Shown here in pieces: positions 47,678 through 61,002 of a stretch of DNA of 64,000 bases. A program made the position numbers and the translations under genes. This stretch comes from Phenylobacterium sp. (GTDB taxonomy: Bacteria; Pseudomonadota; Alphaproteobacteria; Caulobacterales; Caulobacteraceae), in contig NZ_JAUXSP010000006.1 in the NCBI RefSeq assembly GCF_030679875.1, positions 62,001 to 126,000 on the forward strand, written 5' to 3'. The notes under the pieces are model-generated. The model did no database searches and was not told where the DNA came from. It saw nothing but the letters and a program-made list of their open reading frames with translations. The stretch's first letter is position 1, and each line of letters begins with the position of its first letter.

Positions 47678-48557
47678 GGCGAAGCCCCGGGCCAAAGCGC
47701 CCTCGAGTCCCCGAAAGTCCCGCGGCCCTTCAAAGGCCCAGGCGGGCTATGCGCCAGGCAAGCTGGGCGCGGCGGGTCGTATCGGCCTGTCCCCGGCCCA
47801 TGCTTTACTCGCCGCCGGCGGCGTGCTCGCCGCCATGGCCGTGGTCGCTCTGGCCACGGGCGACCGGGCTGAGCGGTTGGGGCAGGGCGTGCAGGCCGCG
47901 ATCGGCCAGCAGTTCGCCGCCCTGGGTTTCCGGCTCAACGCCGTCCATCTTCAGGGCGCTTCGCCTGCGGCCACCGCCGACATTCTGAGCGCGGCCGGCG
48001 TCTACAAGGATCAGCCGGTGCTCGGCCTCGACCTTGAGGCTCTGCGCGGACGGGTCGAGGCCGTCGGCTGGGTCGAGGAGGCGCGCATCGTGCGCCTGCT
48101 GCCTGACACCCTGATCATCGCCATTTCCGAACGCCGCCAGCTGGCGGTGTGGCAGCACCACGGAACGAGCCGGGTGATCGACGCCGAGGGTCGGGTCATC
48201 CCCGAAGCCAATCCCTTGGGATCGGCCAACCTGCCCCTCGTGGTGGGCCAGGGCGCTGACCAGCATGCGGCGGCCATCCTGCCTCGGATCGCGGCGCGGC
48301 CTCGCCTGATGAACCGGGTGGAAGCCCTGGTGCGGGTCGACGACCGGCGCTGGGACCTTCGCCTGAAGGACGGGTCTCTCGTCCAACTTCCTGCGGTCGA
48401 CGAAGAAGCGGCCCTGATTCAGCTGGAACAGCTCGACCAGCGCTCACGGATTCTCGAGCTGGGATTTGCACGGATCGATCTGCGCGATCCAACGATGGTG
48501 GCGGTGCGGCCGCGTGATCAGGTCCGCTCCAGCGGTCTGATCGCCGATGGCGCCTAG
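47643..48557 (+). CDS. ftsQ: Cell division protein FtsQ
   Basis: I chose ATG 47643 (304 residues), which overlaps the ddl end by 35 nt. The N-terminal cytoplasmic part is rich in Arg, Lys and Pro. A membrane helix follows ([20 protein letters not shown]), then a POTRA domain ([20 protein letters not shown]) and a beta domain ([20 protein letters not shown]). It links the divisome to FtsL/FtsB. The earlier in-frame start at 47595 would lie within ddl and gives a non-conserved extension. Confidence 0.92.
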   Translation: MPAALRGGARTKAKPRAKAPSSPRKSRGPSKAQAGYAPGKLGAAGRIGLSPAHALLAAGGVLAAMAVVALATGDRAERLGQGVQAAIGQQFAALGFRLNAVHLQGASPAATADILSAAGVYKDQPVLGLDLEALRGRVEAVGWVEEARIVRLLPDTLIIAISERRQLAVWQHHGTSRVIDAEGRVIPEANPLGSANLPLVVGQGADQHAAAILPRIAARPRLMNRVEALVRVDDRRWDLRLKDGSLVQLPAVDEEAALIQLEQLDQRSRILELGFARIDLRDPTMVAVRPRDQVRSSGLIADGA

Positions 48558-48575
48558 GTGGTGGAAGGAAGAACC

Positions 48576-49910
48576 GTGCCGTTCGGGACCAAAACGGTCG
48601 ATCGCAACAGCAGTCGCGAAAGCCTGAAGGCCGCCCTGGGTCGTCAGCCCCTGGTGGCTGCGGTGGATCTGGGCGCCTCCAAGGTGTCCTGCTTCATCAT
48701 GAAGCCCGACGGCGTGCGCCGTGGGGATCGCACCCTCACGGCCGCCGGGGTCGGCTATGTCCAGTCCCGGGGGATTCGCGGGGGCTCCATCGTCAATCTG
48801 GACGAGGCCTCTGACGCGATCGCCCAGGCCGTGGAGCGGGCCGAGAATGTGGCCGGCGTCAATGTGCAGGGCGTGACCGTGGCCATGGCCGGCGGCCAGC
48901 TGGCCAGCCACCGCATTTCCGGCCGTGTCAGCCTCGGCGCCCGCCCGATCTCCGACCATGACCTGGTCCGGGCCATCCAATCGGCCCTGACGCCCGTCAA
49001 GCTGCCCGAGCGGCGGCCGGTCCATATTCTGCCCATCGCCTGGCGCGTGGACGGCCAGAGCGGCGTGCGCGATCCCCGGGCCATGTTCGGGCGCAGCCTG
49101 GCGGTCGAACTGCTGGTGGTGTCGGTGAGCGAGACCGCCTTCCAGACCCTGGGGGCCTGCGTCGAGCGCGCCCATCTGCAATTCGAGGGCGTCGTCGCCG
49201 CCCCCTTCGCCTCGGCCCTGGCGGCCCTGGAAGAGGACGAGATGGACCTGGGCGCCGTGTGCATCGACATGGGCGGCGGTTCGACCTCGGCTGCGGTGTT
49301 CACCGCCGGCAGCCTGGTTCATGTGGAGACCCTGCCGGTTGGCGGCCAGCATGTGACCGCCGACATCGCCCGAGGTCTGTCGACCTCCATGGCCGGCGCC
49401 GAGCGCATCAAGACCCTGCACGGCTCGGCCATCGCCTCAGCTAATGAGGACCGCGAGATGATCGAGGCGCCGCCCCGGGGGGACGACGCCGGCGCCGGTC
49501 CGGTGATCGCGCCGCGCTCCCTGCTCAAGGGCATCATCGCGCCGCGGGTCGAGGAGACCCTGGAACTGCTGCGCGACCGGCTCAAGGCTTCGGGTGCGCC
49601 TGTGGAGCCGGGCGCCAGCCTGGTCCTGACCGGCGGCGCGAGCCAGTTGGCCGGGGTGCGGGAAGTGGCGGTGCGGGTGTTTGATCGCCCGGTGCGCCTG
49701 GGCCGGCCTCGGCGGGTGCCGCACCTGGCCGACGCGGCCTCAGGGCCAGCCTTCTGTGCGGCGGCGGGCGTCCTCCATCGAGCGGCCTTCGGCCCGCGTG
49801 AGGCGGTCTCGGCCAAGTCGATGTCCGGGGCCCGAATCCGCCGGGAGAACCTGGACCCCCGGGCCAATCCGGTGACCAAGGCCGCAGCCTGGCTGCGCGA
49901 AAACCTTTAG
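48576..49910 (+). CDS. ftsA: Cell division protein FtsA
   Basis: This 444-residue actin-like ATPase has phosphate loop 1 at LVAAVDLGASKVSCFI, the 1C domain inserted after that, and AVCIDMGGGSTSAAVFTAGS and LVLTGGASQLAGVREVAVRV downstream. The amphipathic C-terminus (NPVTKAAAWLRENL) tethers it and FtsZ to the membrane. GTG 48576 is the start, because AAGGAAG is 5-6 nt upstream; a GTG at 48558 has no such site. It polymerises and recruits later divisome proteins. Confidence 0.95.
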   Translation: MPFGTKTVDRNSSRESLKAALGRQPLVAAVDLGASKVSCFIMKPDGVRRGDRTLTAAGVGYVQSRGIRGGSIVNLDEASDAIAQAVERAENVAGVNVQGVTVAMAGGQLASHRISGRVSLGARPISDHDLVRAIQSALTPVKLPERRPVHILPIAWRVDGQSGVRDPRAMFGRSLAVELLVVSVSETAFQTLGACVERAHLQFEGVVAAPFASALAALEEDEMDLGAVCIDMGGGSTSAAVFTAGSLVHVETLPVGGQHVTADIARGLSTSMAGAERIKTLHGSAIASANEDREMIEAPPRGDDAGAGPVIAPRSLLKGIIAPRVEETLELLRDRLKASGAPVEPGASLVLTGGASQLAGVREVAVRVFDRPVRLGRPRRVPHLADAASGPAFCAAAGVLHRAAFGPREAVSAKSMSGARIRRENLDPRANPVTKAAAWLRENL

Positions 49911-50211
49911 CGCCAAGTCTAGTCGACCTGAGGTCAAGGTTAACCTGCTCCCGGTGTTCTTTCGCCGGGACCTGCGCCATGCCGCCGCAGTTTCAACCGC
50001 GTTCGGGCCTCAACTTTGCCGCAAAATCGCAATTAAGCCTTATGGCGCAACAAAAAAATGCATTCGGCTTGGGTCGACGGACCTCCGACTCAATGTAAGC
50101 GGTTTACGTTCGATTAAGGATGATGGTCGTTAAGTTAACCGCATCCCAATCGGAGCGTGCAGCGGGCGGGTCGCGTGCGCTTCAACAGATTTGCGGAGGA
50201 CGGTGGGTCCT
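49911..50211 (+). promoter_or_regulatory. Long intergenic region: ftsZ promoter with cell-cycle motifs
   Basis: These 301 nt between ftsA and ftsZ contain no convincing gene. The right half is AT-rich. It holds one CcrM site (GACTC, 50087-50091) and TTAA half-sites at 50114-50117, 50130-50133 and 50135-50138 (the last in GTTAACC), resembling CtrA target halves. No full TTAA-N7-TTAA is present. Caulobacter ftsZ has a promoter controlled by CtrA and by GANTC methylation; a similar arrangement is inferred here. Confidence 0.5.
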
Positions 50212-51798
50212 ATGGCTATTGCACTGACGGCGCCGCGCGAGACCGAGCTGAAGCCGCGTATCGTGGTGTTCGGCGTTGGCGGCGCAGGCGGAAACGCTGT
50301 GAACAACATGATCGAGGCGCACCTCGAGGGCGTGGAGTTCGTGGTCGCCAACACTGACGCCCAGCAGCTGGCGTTCTCGAAGACGGATCGGCGTATCCAG
50401 TTGGGCGCAACAGTCACTCAAGGGCTGGGCGCCGGCGCCCATCCTGAAGTCGGCATGAGCGCCGCCGAGGAGTCGATCCCCGAGATCGGCGAGCACCTCG
50501 ACGGCGCCCACATGATCTTCATCACCGCTGGCATGGGCGGCGGCACCGGCACCGGGGCCGCGCCGATCATCGCCAAGTGCGCCCGCGAGCGGGGCATCCT
50601 GACCGTCGGCGTGGTGACCAAGCCCTTCCACTTCGAAGGGCGTCACCGGATGCGTCTGGCGGACTCCGGCATCGCCGAGCTGCAGCGCTATGTGGACACC
50701 CTGATCGTTATTCCGAATCAGAACCTGTTCCGGGTCGCCAATGAGCGCACCACCTTCTCCGAAGCCTTCGGCATGGCCGACCAGGTGCTGCATTCGGGCG
50801 TGCGCTCCATCACCGACCTGATGGTGCTGCCGGGCCTGATCAATCTCGACTTCGCCGACGTCCGCACGGTCATGACCGAGATGGGCAAGGCGATGATGGG
50901 CACCGGCGAAGCTTCCGGCGATGACCGCGCCCTGATGGCCGCCCAGAACGCCATTCAGAACCCGCTGCTGGACGAAGTCTCCCTCAAGGGCGCCAAGGCC
51001 GTGCTGGTGAATGTCACCGGCGGCCTGGACATGACCCTGCTGGAGGTCGACGAGGCCGCCAACGCCATCTCCGAGCAGGTCGATCCCGAGGCCAACATCA
51101 TCTTCGGCGCGGCCTTCGATCCGTCGCTGGACGGCATGATCCGGGTTTCGGTGGTGGCCACCGGCATGGACGGCGCCTCGATCGCCGCCATTGAGCCCAA
51201 GGCCGAGGTTCGACGCCCGCAGGGTCCGGCTCAGCCGGCGCCGCAACCCATGCACACGCCGGTCCGCCAGGCCGAGCCGGTCCGACAGGCCGCGCCTCCG
51301 CCAGCCTATGTCGAGCGCCCCGCGCCGGCGGCCTATGCGCCCGAGCCCGCGGCTCGGGCTCCGGAGCCGGCCCCTCAGGCCTATGCCCCGCCGCCCGCGC
51401 CGCACGTCCAGGCCAGGGCGTCCGAGCCTCAGCCGGCCCCGGCCTTTGAGGCTCAGGCGCCGCAGCCTGATCTCTATGCTCGTCCTGCGCCCGCGCCCGT
51501 TCAGGCGCCAGCCGAACGTCCCATCACCCGCATCGTCGACCCGATGGTCGCCGATGAAGAGGACGAGCCCCTGTTCGGCGACAGCGCCTTTGCTGATGAT
51601 CGTCGCCAACGTGGCGGGTTCCTCAGCCTGTTTGGGGGCCGTCCCCGCTATGACGCGCCGCCCGCTGCGGCCCCGGCGCCAGCCCGGTCATCGGCCCCCA
51701 GTCGCGGCGGCGCCCAGCCGGCGGAGTCGGCCGAGGTCGAACGTGACGGCGGCGAGGATCTTGAAATCCCCTCTTTCCTGCGGCGCCTGGCCAACTAG
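50212..51798 (+). CDS. ftsZ: Cell division protein FtsZ
   Basis: This 528-residue tubulin homologue has [14 protein letters not shown] near the N-terminus and the signature [10 protein letters not shown] near 108-117; the T7 loop reads [11 protein letters not shown]. An unusually long Ala/Pro/Gln-rich disordered linker (about residues 330-510) precedes the C-terminal peptide [13 protein letters not shown], which binds FtsA. GTP-driven rings mark the division site. ATG 50212 ([10 protein letters not shown]) is used with GGAGG upstream; it aligns with Caulobacter FtsZ. A terminator follows. Confidence 0.97.
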   Translation: MAIALTAPRETELKPRIVVFGVGGAGGNAVNNMIEAHLEGVEFVVANTDAQQLAFSKTDRRIQLGATVTQGLGAGAHPEVGMSAAEESIPEIGEHLDGAHMIFITAGMGGGTGTGAAPIIAKCARERGILTVGVVTKPFHFEGRHRMRLADSGIAELQRYVDTLIVIPNQNLFRVANERTTFSEAFGMADQVLHSGVRSITDLMVLPGLINLDFADVRTVMTEMGKAMMGTGEASGDDRALMAAQNAIQNPLLDEVSLKGAKAVLVNVTGGLDMTLLEVDEAANAISEQVDPEANIIFGAAFDPSLDGMIRVSVVATGMDGASIAAIEPKAEVRRPQGPAQPAPQPMHTPVRQAEPVRQAAPPPAYVERPAPAAYAPEPAARAPEPAPQAYAPPPAPHVQARASEPQPAPAFEAQAPQPDLYARPAPAPVQAPAERPITRIVDPMVADEEDEPLFGDSAFADDRRQRGGFLSLFGGRPRYDAPPAAAPAPARSSAPSRGGAQPAESAEVERDGGEDLEIPSFLRRLAN

Positions 51799-51840
51799 GC
51801 CGACATTCGGCCACGGGGCGTCCCGTGACATGCGACTGAG

Positions 51841-51870
51841 ACGGCCGGTCCCTCTGGGGCCGGCCGTTTT
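51841..51870 (+). terminator. Rho-independent terminator after ftsZ
   Basis: ACGGCCGG (51841-51848) pairs with CCGGCCGT (51860-51867), loop 11 nt, then TTTT. It lies 42 nt after the ftsZ stop and closes the dcw cluster. Confidence 0.82.
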
Positions 51871-52065
51871 CATGAGCAAACCTTAACGGCCTCGGCCGTA
51901 TAGCCGCCTGAAAAACAACACTAAAGTCGGGCCTGGTTCAGGCGAAACATTCAGAAACAGGACTTGTGTTGCGGCGCCATTGCACAGGTTTTAACCGTGT
52001 CCTGGGGCTGACTGCGGTCGTTCCGCGCCTGCAACCTCGTGTCTCGGTCAACCAAGGTTCTATTC

Positions 52066-52977
52066 GTGCCCGCAGCCAACGCGCCCACCGCCTCCGTCCT
52101 TCAGCACACTGTGCTTGGCCCCGCGATCTTCGCCGGAGTCGGTGTCCATACGGGCGCTCACGTCCGGGTTTCGGTTCGACCGGCTGCGGCGGACACGGGC
52201 ATTGTCTTTGTGCGCACGGACATCACCGAACAGGACAACCGTGTTCCAGCCTCGGCCGAGGCTGTCTGCAAGACGCAGCTCGGAACGGTCATCGGCAACG
52301 CCGCCGGCGTCACGGTTTCGACCATCGAGCATCTGATGGCCGCCTTCGCCACGCTCGGCGTGGATAATGCAGTTGTCGAGCTCGACGGTCCGGAAATGCC
52401 GATCATGGACGGCTCCTCGGAGCCCTTTGTGCAGATTCTGGATCAGGCCGGCCGCCGCGTGCAGGACGCGCCGCGCCGCTATATCGAAATCCTGGCGCCG
52501 ATCGAGGTGGTCGATGGCGACAAGAGCGCCCGTCTGCTGCCCAGCGGCCAGTTCGAGGTGGCCTTCGAGATCGTGTTTGATTCGCCGGTCATTGGCCGTC
52601 AGGCGGTTGACCTGATCATGACTGAGGACGCCTTCCGCACCGAGTTGGCCAACTGCCGCACCTTCGGCTTCGCCCATGAGGTCGAGGCCCTGCGCGCCAT
52701 GGGTCTGGCCCGGGGCGGTTCGCTGGAAAACGCCGTGGTCATCGAGGGCGATCGCATCCTCAATCCGGAGGGCCTGCGCCGGCCTGACGAATTCGTGCGC
52801 CATAAGGCGTTGGACGCCATTGGCGACCTCTATGTCCTGGGCGCGCCGATCCTGGGCCGCTTCGAGGGCCGCCTGGCCGGTCACGGGATCAATAACCAGC
52901 TCGTCCGGGCCCTGGTCGCCCAGCCTGACGCCTGGCGGATCCGCACCTTCGCACCTGAGCTGGCCCTGGCGGTCTGA
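52066..52977 (+). CDS. lpxC: UDP-3-O-acyl-N-acetylglucosamine deacetylase LpxC
   Basis: This zinc enzyme carries out the committed step of lipid A synthesis. From GTG 52066 (303 residues) the zinc ligands are His89 (STIEHLMAAF), His246 and Asp250 (HKALDAIGDLYVLG); the catalytic His273 is in AGHGINNQLV. The substrate loop VELDGPEMPIMDGSS is present. A GTG at 52039 is possible but lacks a ribosome site; AAGG lies 8 nt before 52066. It has its own upstream region of 267 nt. Confidence 0.95.
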   Translation: MPAANAPTASVLQHTVLGPAIFAGVGVHTGAHVRVSVRPAAADTGIVFVRTDITEQDNRVPASAEAVCKTQLGTVIGNAAGVTVSTIEHLMAAFATLGVDNAVVELDGPEMPIMDGSSEPFVQILDQAGRRVQDAPRRYIEILAPIEVVDGDKSARLLPSGQFEVAFEIVFDSPVIGRQAVDLIMTEDAFRTELANCRTFGFAHEVEALRAMGLARGGSLENAVVIEGDRILNPEGLRRPDEFVRHKALDAIGDLYVLGAPILGRFEGRLAGHGINNQLVRALVAQPDAWRIRTFAPELALAV

Positions 52978-53060
52978 GCTTCCGTTTGCGCCGCCGCCCG
53001 CGTGGTGTAGAAGCGGGGGCTCGCGGCGCGGGGGCGCGCGTTGGTCCTTTTGAGGTGAAG

Positions 53061-53969
53061 GTGTCTCTGCTTCACAATTCCCTTCGGGGTCCCGCCCTGG
53101 CGACTTTGGTCGCCGCCCTGGCCTTGACGGCCTGCGCCGGACGCGAAGAGCGTCCCCGGCTGGCCTATGAAGAGCGGCCGGTCGAGCTGCTCTACAACAC
53201 TGGCGCCAATCGGCTGGATCGCGGCCTCTGGAATCAGGCGGTGGATTATTTCGCCGAGGTCGAGCGTCAGCATCCCTATTCGGTCTGGGCCCGTCGTTCG
53301 ATCCTGATGACCGCCTATGCGCAGTATCAGGCCAATGACTATGCCGAGGCCATCGCCAGCGCCGACCGCTTCCTGACCCAGGCGCCCGGCAATCCGGCGG
53401 CGGTCTACGCCTATTATCTCAAGGCGATCTGCTACTTCGAACAGATCGTCGATGTCGGTCGCGACCAGGCCGCCACCGGCCAGGCGCTGAACGCCCTGCA
53501 GGAAGTCGTTCAACGCTATCCCGACAGCGAGTACGCCAAGGATGCGCGGCTGAAGATCGACATGGTCCGTGATCAGCTGGCCGGCAAGGAGATGACCGTC
53601 GGTCGCTATTATCTGCGCAACAACGACATTCTCGCCGGCATTGGCCGGTTCAATACCGTCGTTGAGCGCTACGAGACCACCAGCCACACCCCAGAGGCGC
53701 TCTACCGTCTTGTGGAGGCCTATCTGACCCTCGGTCTGGCGGAAGAGGCCAAGCGCAATGGCGCGGTTCTGGGCTTCAATTATCCGGGCAGCGTCTGGTA
53801 CCGCGACGCCTACGCGCTGCTGAACAGCCGCGGCCTACGGCCGGCCAACGCCCCAGAAGCCCGTTCGGGCGGTGGCTTCCTGTCCCGTCTGCCCTTCGTT
53901 GGCGGACGGAATTCCGATGAGCTGGAACGCGACAAGGGGACAACCCTGCGCCCCCCGGCGAGCGAATAG
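53061..53969 (+). CDS. bamD: Outer-membrane protein assembly lipoprotein BamD
   Basis: The 302-residue protein starts at GTG 53061 with GAGG 5 nt upstream. The lipobox LTAC gives Cys25. TPR-like helical repeats follow (AVDYFAEVERQHPYSVWARR, with LMTAYAQYQANDYAEAIASA). FYYLKA-like YAYYLKAICYFEQIVDVGRD is a BamD signature. It helps BamA fold beta-barrel proteins. Location after lpxC links outer-membrane lipid and protein assembly. Confidence 0.93.
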   Translation: MSLLHNSLRGPALATLVAALALTACAGREERPRLAYEERPVELLYNTGANRLDRGLWNQAVDYFAEVERQHPYSVWARRSILMTAYAQYQANDYAEAIASADRFLTQAPGNPAAVYAYYLKAICYFEQIVDVGRDQAATGQALNALQEVVQRYPDSEYAKDARLKIDMVRDQLAGKEMTVGRYYLRNNDILAGIGRFNTVVERYETTSHTPEALYRLVEAYLTLGLAEEAKRNGAVLGFNYPGSVWYRDAYALLNSRGLRPANAPEARSGGGFLSRLPFVGGRNSDELERDKGTTLRPPASE

Positions 53970-53982
53970 AACCTAAGGCGAA

Positions 53983-54000
53983 CGGGCGGGCTTTCGCCCG
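53983..54000 (+). other. Small hairpin between bamD and recN
   Basis: CGGGCG (53983-53988) pairs with CGCCCG (53995-54000) around GGCTTT. It lies 14 nt after the bamD stop. Without a T-tract it is at best a weak terminator. Confidence 0.3.
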
Positions 54001-54027
54001 AGGTGATTCCAGGCAATCTTGCACCCC

Positions 54028-58072
<4,045 letters not shown>

Positions 58073-58099
58073 GGGCGGCCCGCCTCGGTCCACTCATAT

Positions 58100-58190
58100 C
58101 GTCATGCTCGCCCGCGTCGAACATCCCTGTCGAGGGCGGTCGGGAGCGTCACGAGGGATCCTGGGCACAAGGCCCAGGATGACGGCGTTG
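58100..58190. repeat. Intergenic palindromic repeat element
   Basis: ATCCTGGGC (58158-58166) and GCCCAGGAT (58172-58180) form a perfect 9-bp stem with ACAAG loop, followed by GACGG. A flanking stretch CGTCATGCTCGCCCGCG (58100-58116) precedes it. This looks like the dispersed intergenic palindromes (REP-like) seen in Caulobacterales and Sphingomonadales chromosomes. It lies between convergent ligA and an aminopeptidase gene. Confidence 0.5.
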
Positions 58191-58230
58191 TCGTGGAAAG
58201 AACTGGACGTTCGCCCCGTAGAAGTGGGCC

Positions 58231-60045
58231 CTACAGCGGCGCGCAGACGTCTTCCAACCAGGACCGGACCTCGCCATCCACCAGCGGCCCGATCTCGCGC
58301 AGGACCCGGGCGTGATAGACGTCCATCCAGCGACGTTCCTCATCAGACAGCATCTCGACCACGATCAGGCGGCGGTCGATGGGCGCCAGCGTCAGGGTCT
58401 CGAAGCCAAGCATGGGCCGCTCGCCGCCCCCGATTTCGTCGGCGGCCGTGACGACCTGCAGGTTCTCGATCCGGATGCCATAGGCGCCGGTCTTGTAGTA
58501 GCCGGGCTCGTTCGAGACGATCATGCCGGGCTGCAGGGCCACGTTGTTGGGCGCCTTGGAGATGCGCTGCGGACCTTCGTGGACGCCGAGATAGCTGCCC
58601 ACCCCGTGGCCGGTGCCGTGGTCGTAGTCGAGTCCGGCCATCCACAGGGGCGCACGGGCCAGGACGTCGAGGGCTGAGCCGCTTGTCCCGGTCGGGAAGC
58701 GGACATGGGCCAGGGCCAGATGGCCCTTCAGCACCAGGGTGAAGCGCTCGGCCATCTCCCGGCTGGGGTCGCCGATGGCCACGGTGCGGGTCACATCTGT
58801 GGTGCCGTCCAGATACTGGCCACCGGAATCCACCAGCAGCAGGGACCCCGCCTCGGTACGCTTGTTCAGCCGCTCGGTGGGCCGATAATGGACGATGGCG
58901 CCGTTGGAGGCCGCGCCGGCGATGGTGTCGAAGGACAGGTCCTTCAGCGCGCCAGTGGCTTCGCGGAAGCCCTCCAGGGTCTGCACTACGGTCTTTTCAT
59001 CGGGCAGGCTGGTCTGGGCCTCTGTGGCCAGCCAGTGGAGAAAGCGGGCCAGCGCCCCGCCGTCCCGCACATGAGCCTTTCGGGCGCCCTTGATCTCGAC
59101 GGGGTTCTTGCAGGCCCGGGGAAGGGCGCAGGGATCATCGGCGCGGATCGTCTGGGCCCCGGCGGCCTCGAGCGTGTCGAAATACCAGGCCGAGGACTGG
59201 CCTGGATCGACCAGCACCTTCTGGCCCTTCAGATCGGCAAGGGCGCTGGCCAGGGCCTCGGGGGTCTCCAGGCTGACCTCGTTGCCCAGCCAGGCCGGAA
59301 GGTCTTCGCTGACCTTAGCGGGGTCGAGAAACAGCCGCGCCCGGCCGCTGGCGTCGAGGATCGCCTGGGCCAGCGGCAGGGGGCTGCGGATCACATCGCC
59401 GCCGCGGATGTTGAACAGCCAGGCGATGGAGGCGGGTGCGGTGAGCACCGCGGCCTGGGCGTCCTTGGCGGCCAATGATTGTCCTACCCGCGCCCGTTTG
59501 GCGGCGGAGTCCTCGCCGGCATAGTCCAGGGGATGGGGGACCACCGGGGCCTGGGGCTGGGCCGGGCGCGCCGCGCCCCAGGCCGCATCCAGGGGATTGA
59601 GGCCGACGGCCTTCAGTTCGGCGCCGGCCTTCTCCACGGCGGCGCGGACCCTGGCGAGGGCGTCGGGACTATGCAGGCGCGGGTCATAGCCGATGGCCTG
59701 GCCCTTGGCCGCGGCGGTCTCCAGATAGGCGGGCACCCCACCCTCAACCAGGTCGCGGATCTCGAACAGGCTTTCATCCACCTGGTCGCGGACCTGCAGG
59801 GTGTAGCGGCCGTCGACGAAGACGGCGGCCTTGTCCTTCAGGATCACCGCGGCCCCGGCTGAACCGGTGAAGCCCGTGGCCCAGGCCAGACGGTCATTGG
59901 CCTCGGGCAGGTATTCGTTCTGATGCTCGTCCTCATGGGGGACAAGGAAGCCGTCCAGCTTCTGATCGGCCATGGCCTGGCGGATCAGGGGCAGGTGGCG
60001 GGCGCCAAAGGCGCGCTCGGTGGTCTCATCAAAGGTCTGGCGCAT
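58231..60045 (-). CDS. Xaa-Pro aminopeptidase P (M24B family)
   Basis: This 604-residue metallopeptidase removes N-terminal residues preceding Pro. Two creatinase-like N-domains are followed by the pita-bread domain with metal ligands in LLVDSGGQYLDGTTDVTRT (two Asp), HGTGHGVGSYLGVHEGPQRI (His), SNEPGYYKTGAYGIRIEN (Glu) and a final Glu. Length matches eukaryotic-type APP1, common in alphaproteobacteria. It is cytosolic. It is convergent with ligA. Confidence 0.93.
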   Translation of the reverse strand: MRQTFDETTERAFGARHLPLIRQAMADQKLDGFLVPHEDEHQNEYLPEANDRLAWATGFTGSAGAAVILKDKAAVFVDGRYTLQVRDQVDESLFEIRDLVEGGVPAYLETAAAKGQAIGYDPRLHSPDALARVRAAVEKAGAELKAVGLNPLDAAWGAARPAQPQAPVVPHPLDYAGEDSAAKRARVGQSLAAKDAQAAVLTAPASIAWLFNIRGGDVIRSPLPLAQAILDASGRARLFLDPAKVSEDLPAWLGNEVSLETPEALASALADLKGQKVLVDPGQSSAWYFDTLEAAGAQTIRADDPCALPRACKNPVEIKGARKAHVRDGGALARFLHWLATEAQTSLPDEKTVVQTLEGFREATGALKDLSFDTIAGAASNGAIVHYRPTERLNKRTEAGSLLLVDSGGQYLDGTTDVTRTVAIGDPSREMAERFTLVLKGHLALAHVRFPTGTSGSALDVLARAPLWMAGLDYDHGTGHGVGSYLGVHEGPQRISKAPNNVALQPGMIVSNEPGYYKTGAYGIRIENLQVVTAADEIGGGERPMLGFETLTLAPIDRRLIVVEMLSDEERRWMDVYHARVLREIGPLVDGEVRSWLEDVCAPL

Positions 60046-60096
60046 GGACTAGAAATAGGCCCGGCCGGGCCGGAGCGCCATGGGGATCATGCGGGC

Positions 60097-60570
60097 TCAA
60101 GCGTAGGCGATCAGCCGCCCGAGGGCGCCTACGGTCAGCCAGACGCCCAGCGAGCCCACCGCCATCAGCCGCCCGGCCAGGGGCGGGGACGTTTCCCAGT
60201 CCGCCATGCGTCTGCGCCAAACCCAGTGGAACAGGACCGCGTGGAGCAGGCCCACGACGATCAACGCCACCTTGGCGCGGAAGATGTTGGAACTGACCAT
60301 GGGGCCGGCGTCGGCGGCGAACATTACTGATCCGCTCGCCGCCAGCAGGATGAGGCCGCCCACGGCCCATGGGGTCAGCGCCCGAGACAGGGTCTGGACG
60401 GGAAGTCCGCGCCAAAGTCCCGCCAGCCTGAGATCGACCACCCCGATACCGCCCAACAGGAGCACAAGCCCCAGCAGGTGCGCCACATTGGCGACCGGAT
60501 AGGCCACGGCCGAGCCGCGCGCCCACTGGCCCAGGGCCGAGGCCTCCAGCAGGGCGGCCAGCGCCTCCAC
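60097..60570 (-). CDS. DUF6644-type small membrane protein
   Basis: This 157-residue protein has four membrane helices; conserved His and Arg residues lie in NVAHLLGLVLLLGGIGVVDL and FHWVWRRRM. The His in helices could bind haem or a metal. Family function is unknown. The DUF6152 gene precedes it by 4 nt, so the two are an operon and probably act together. Confidence 0.7.
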   Translation of the reverse strand: MEALAALLEASALGQWARGSAVAYPVANVAHLLGLVLLLGGIGVVDLRLAGLWRGLPVQTLSRALTPWAVGGLILLAASGSVMFAADAGPMVSSNIFRAKVALIVVGLLHAVLFHWVWRRRMADWETSPPLAGRLMAVGSLGVWLTVGALGRLIAYA

Positions 60571-60573
60571 GGC

Positions 60574-60930
60574 CTAGCGCAGCTCGACGGTCTTGCCTCC
60601 GGCCGTGATGCGTTCGAGGCGCAGCTCGGCCGTACCGTCGCGGCGGGCATAGCCTTCAATAGTCACGGTCTGGCCGGGCCCGAGCATGGCGCGGGTCAGG
60701 CCGCGAGCCTCCATCCGCGAGACCGGGGCCAGGATCAAATCCCACGTCTTGCCCGCGTGAGCGACCTTGGCGGTCCCATGGGGATTGCCCCAGGTCACGT
60801 CGCTCAGAGTCGCGGTGACGCTGACGGTCTGGCTGGCGTCATAGGAGCTCCAGCCGTGATGGGCGAGGCTGGCGGCGGGAGCCGCGGCCATCGCGAGGGC
60901 GGCGGCGGCGATCATCAAGGTCTTTCGCAT
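60574..60930 (-). CDS. DUF6152-type exported protein
   Basis: The protein has 118 residues. It has a signal peptide (MRKTLMIAAAALAMAAAPAA ending SLA) and begins mature with HHGWSSYDAS, whose two adjacent His at the new N-terminus are characteristic and could bind metal. The remainder is a small beta barrel (VSVTATLSDVTWGNPHGTAK). It is exported to the periplasm. The DUF6644 membrane protein is next in the operon. No biochemical role is known for the family. Confidence 0.78.
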   Translation of the reverse strand: MRKTLMIAAAALAMAAAPAASLAHHGWSSYDASQTVSVTATLSDVTWGNPHGTAKVAHAGKTWDLILAPVSRMEARGLTRAMLGPGQTVTIEGYARRDGTAELRLERITAGGKTVELR

Positions 60931-61002
60931 GGCATGCTCCGGTTCCGATGAGGGTCAGGTTAAAGCAGTTTTGAACGGCGGCGGATCAAGGCGCCGTGAG
61001 GT

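Noticed and set aside
48558..48575. Earlier GTG start for ftsA
   Set aside because: No ribosome site upstream, whereas GTG 48576 has AAGGAAG at good spacing.
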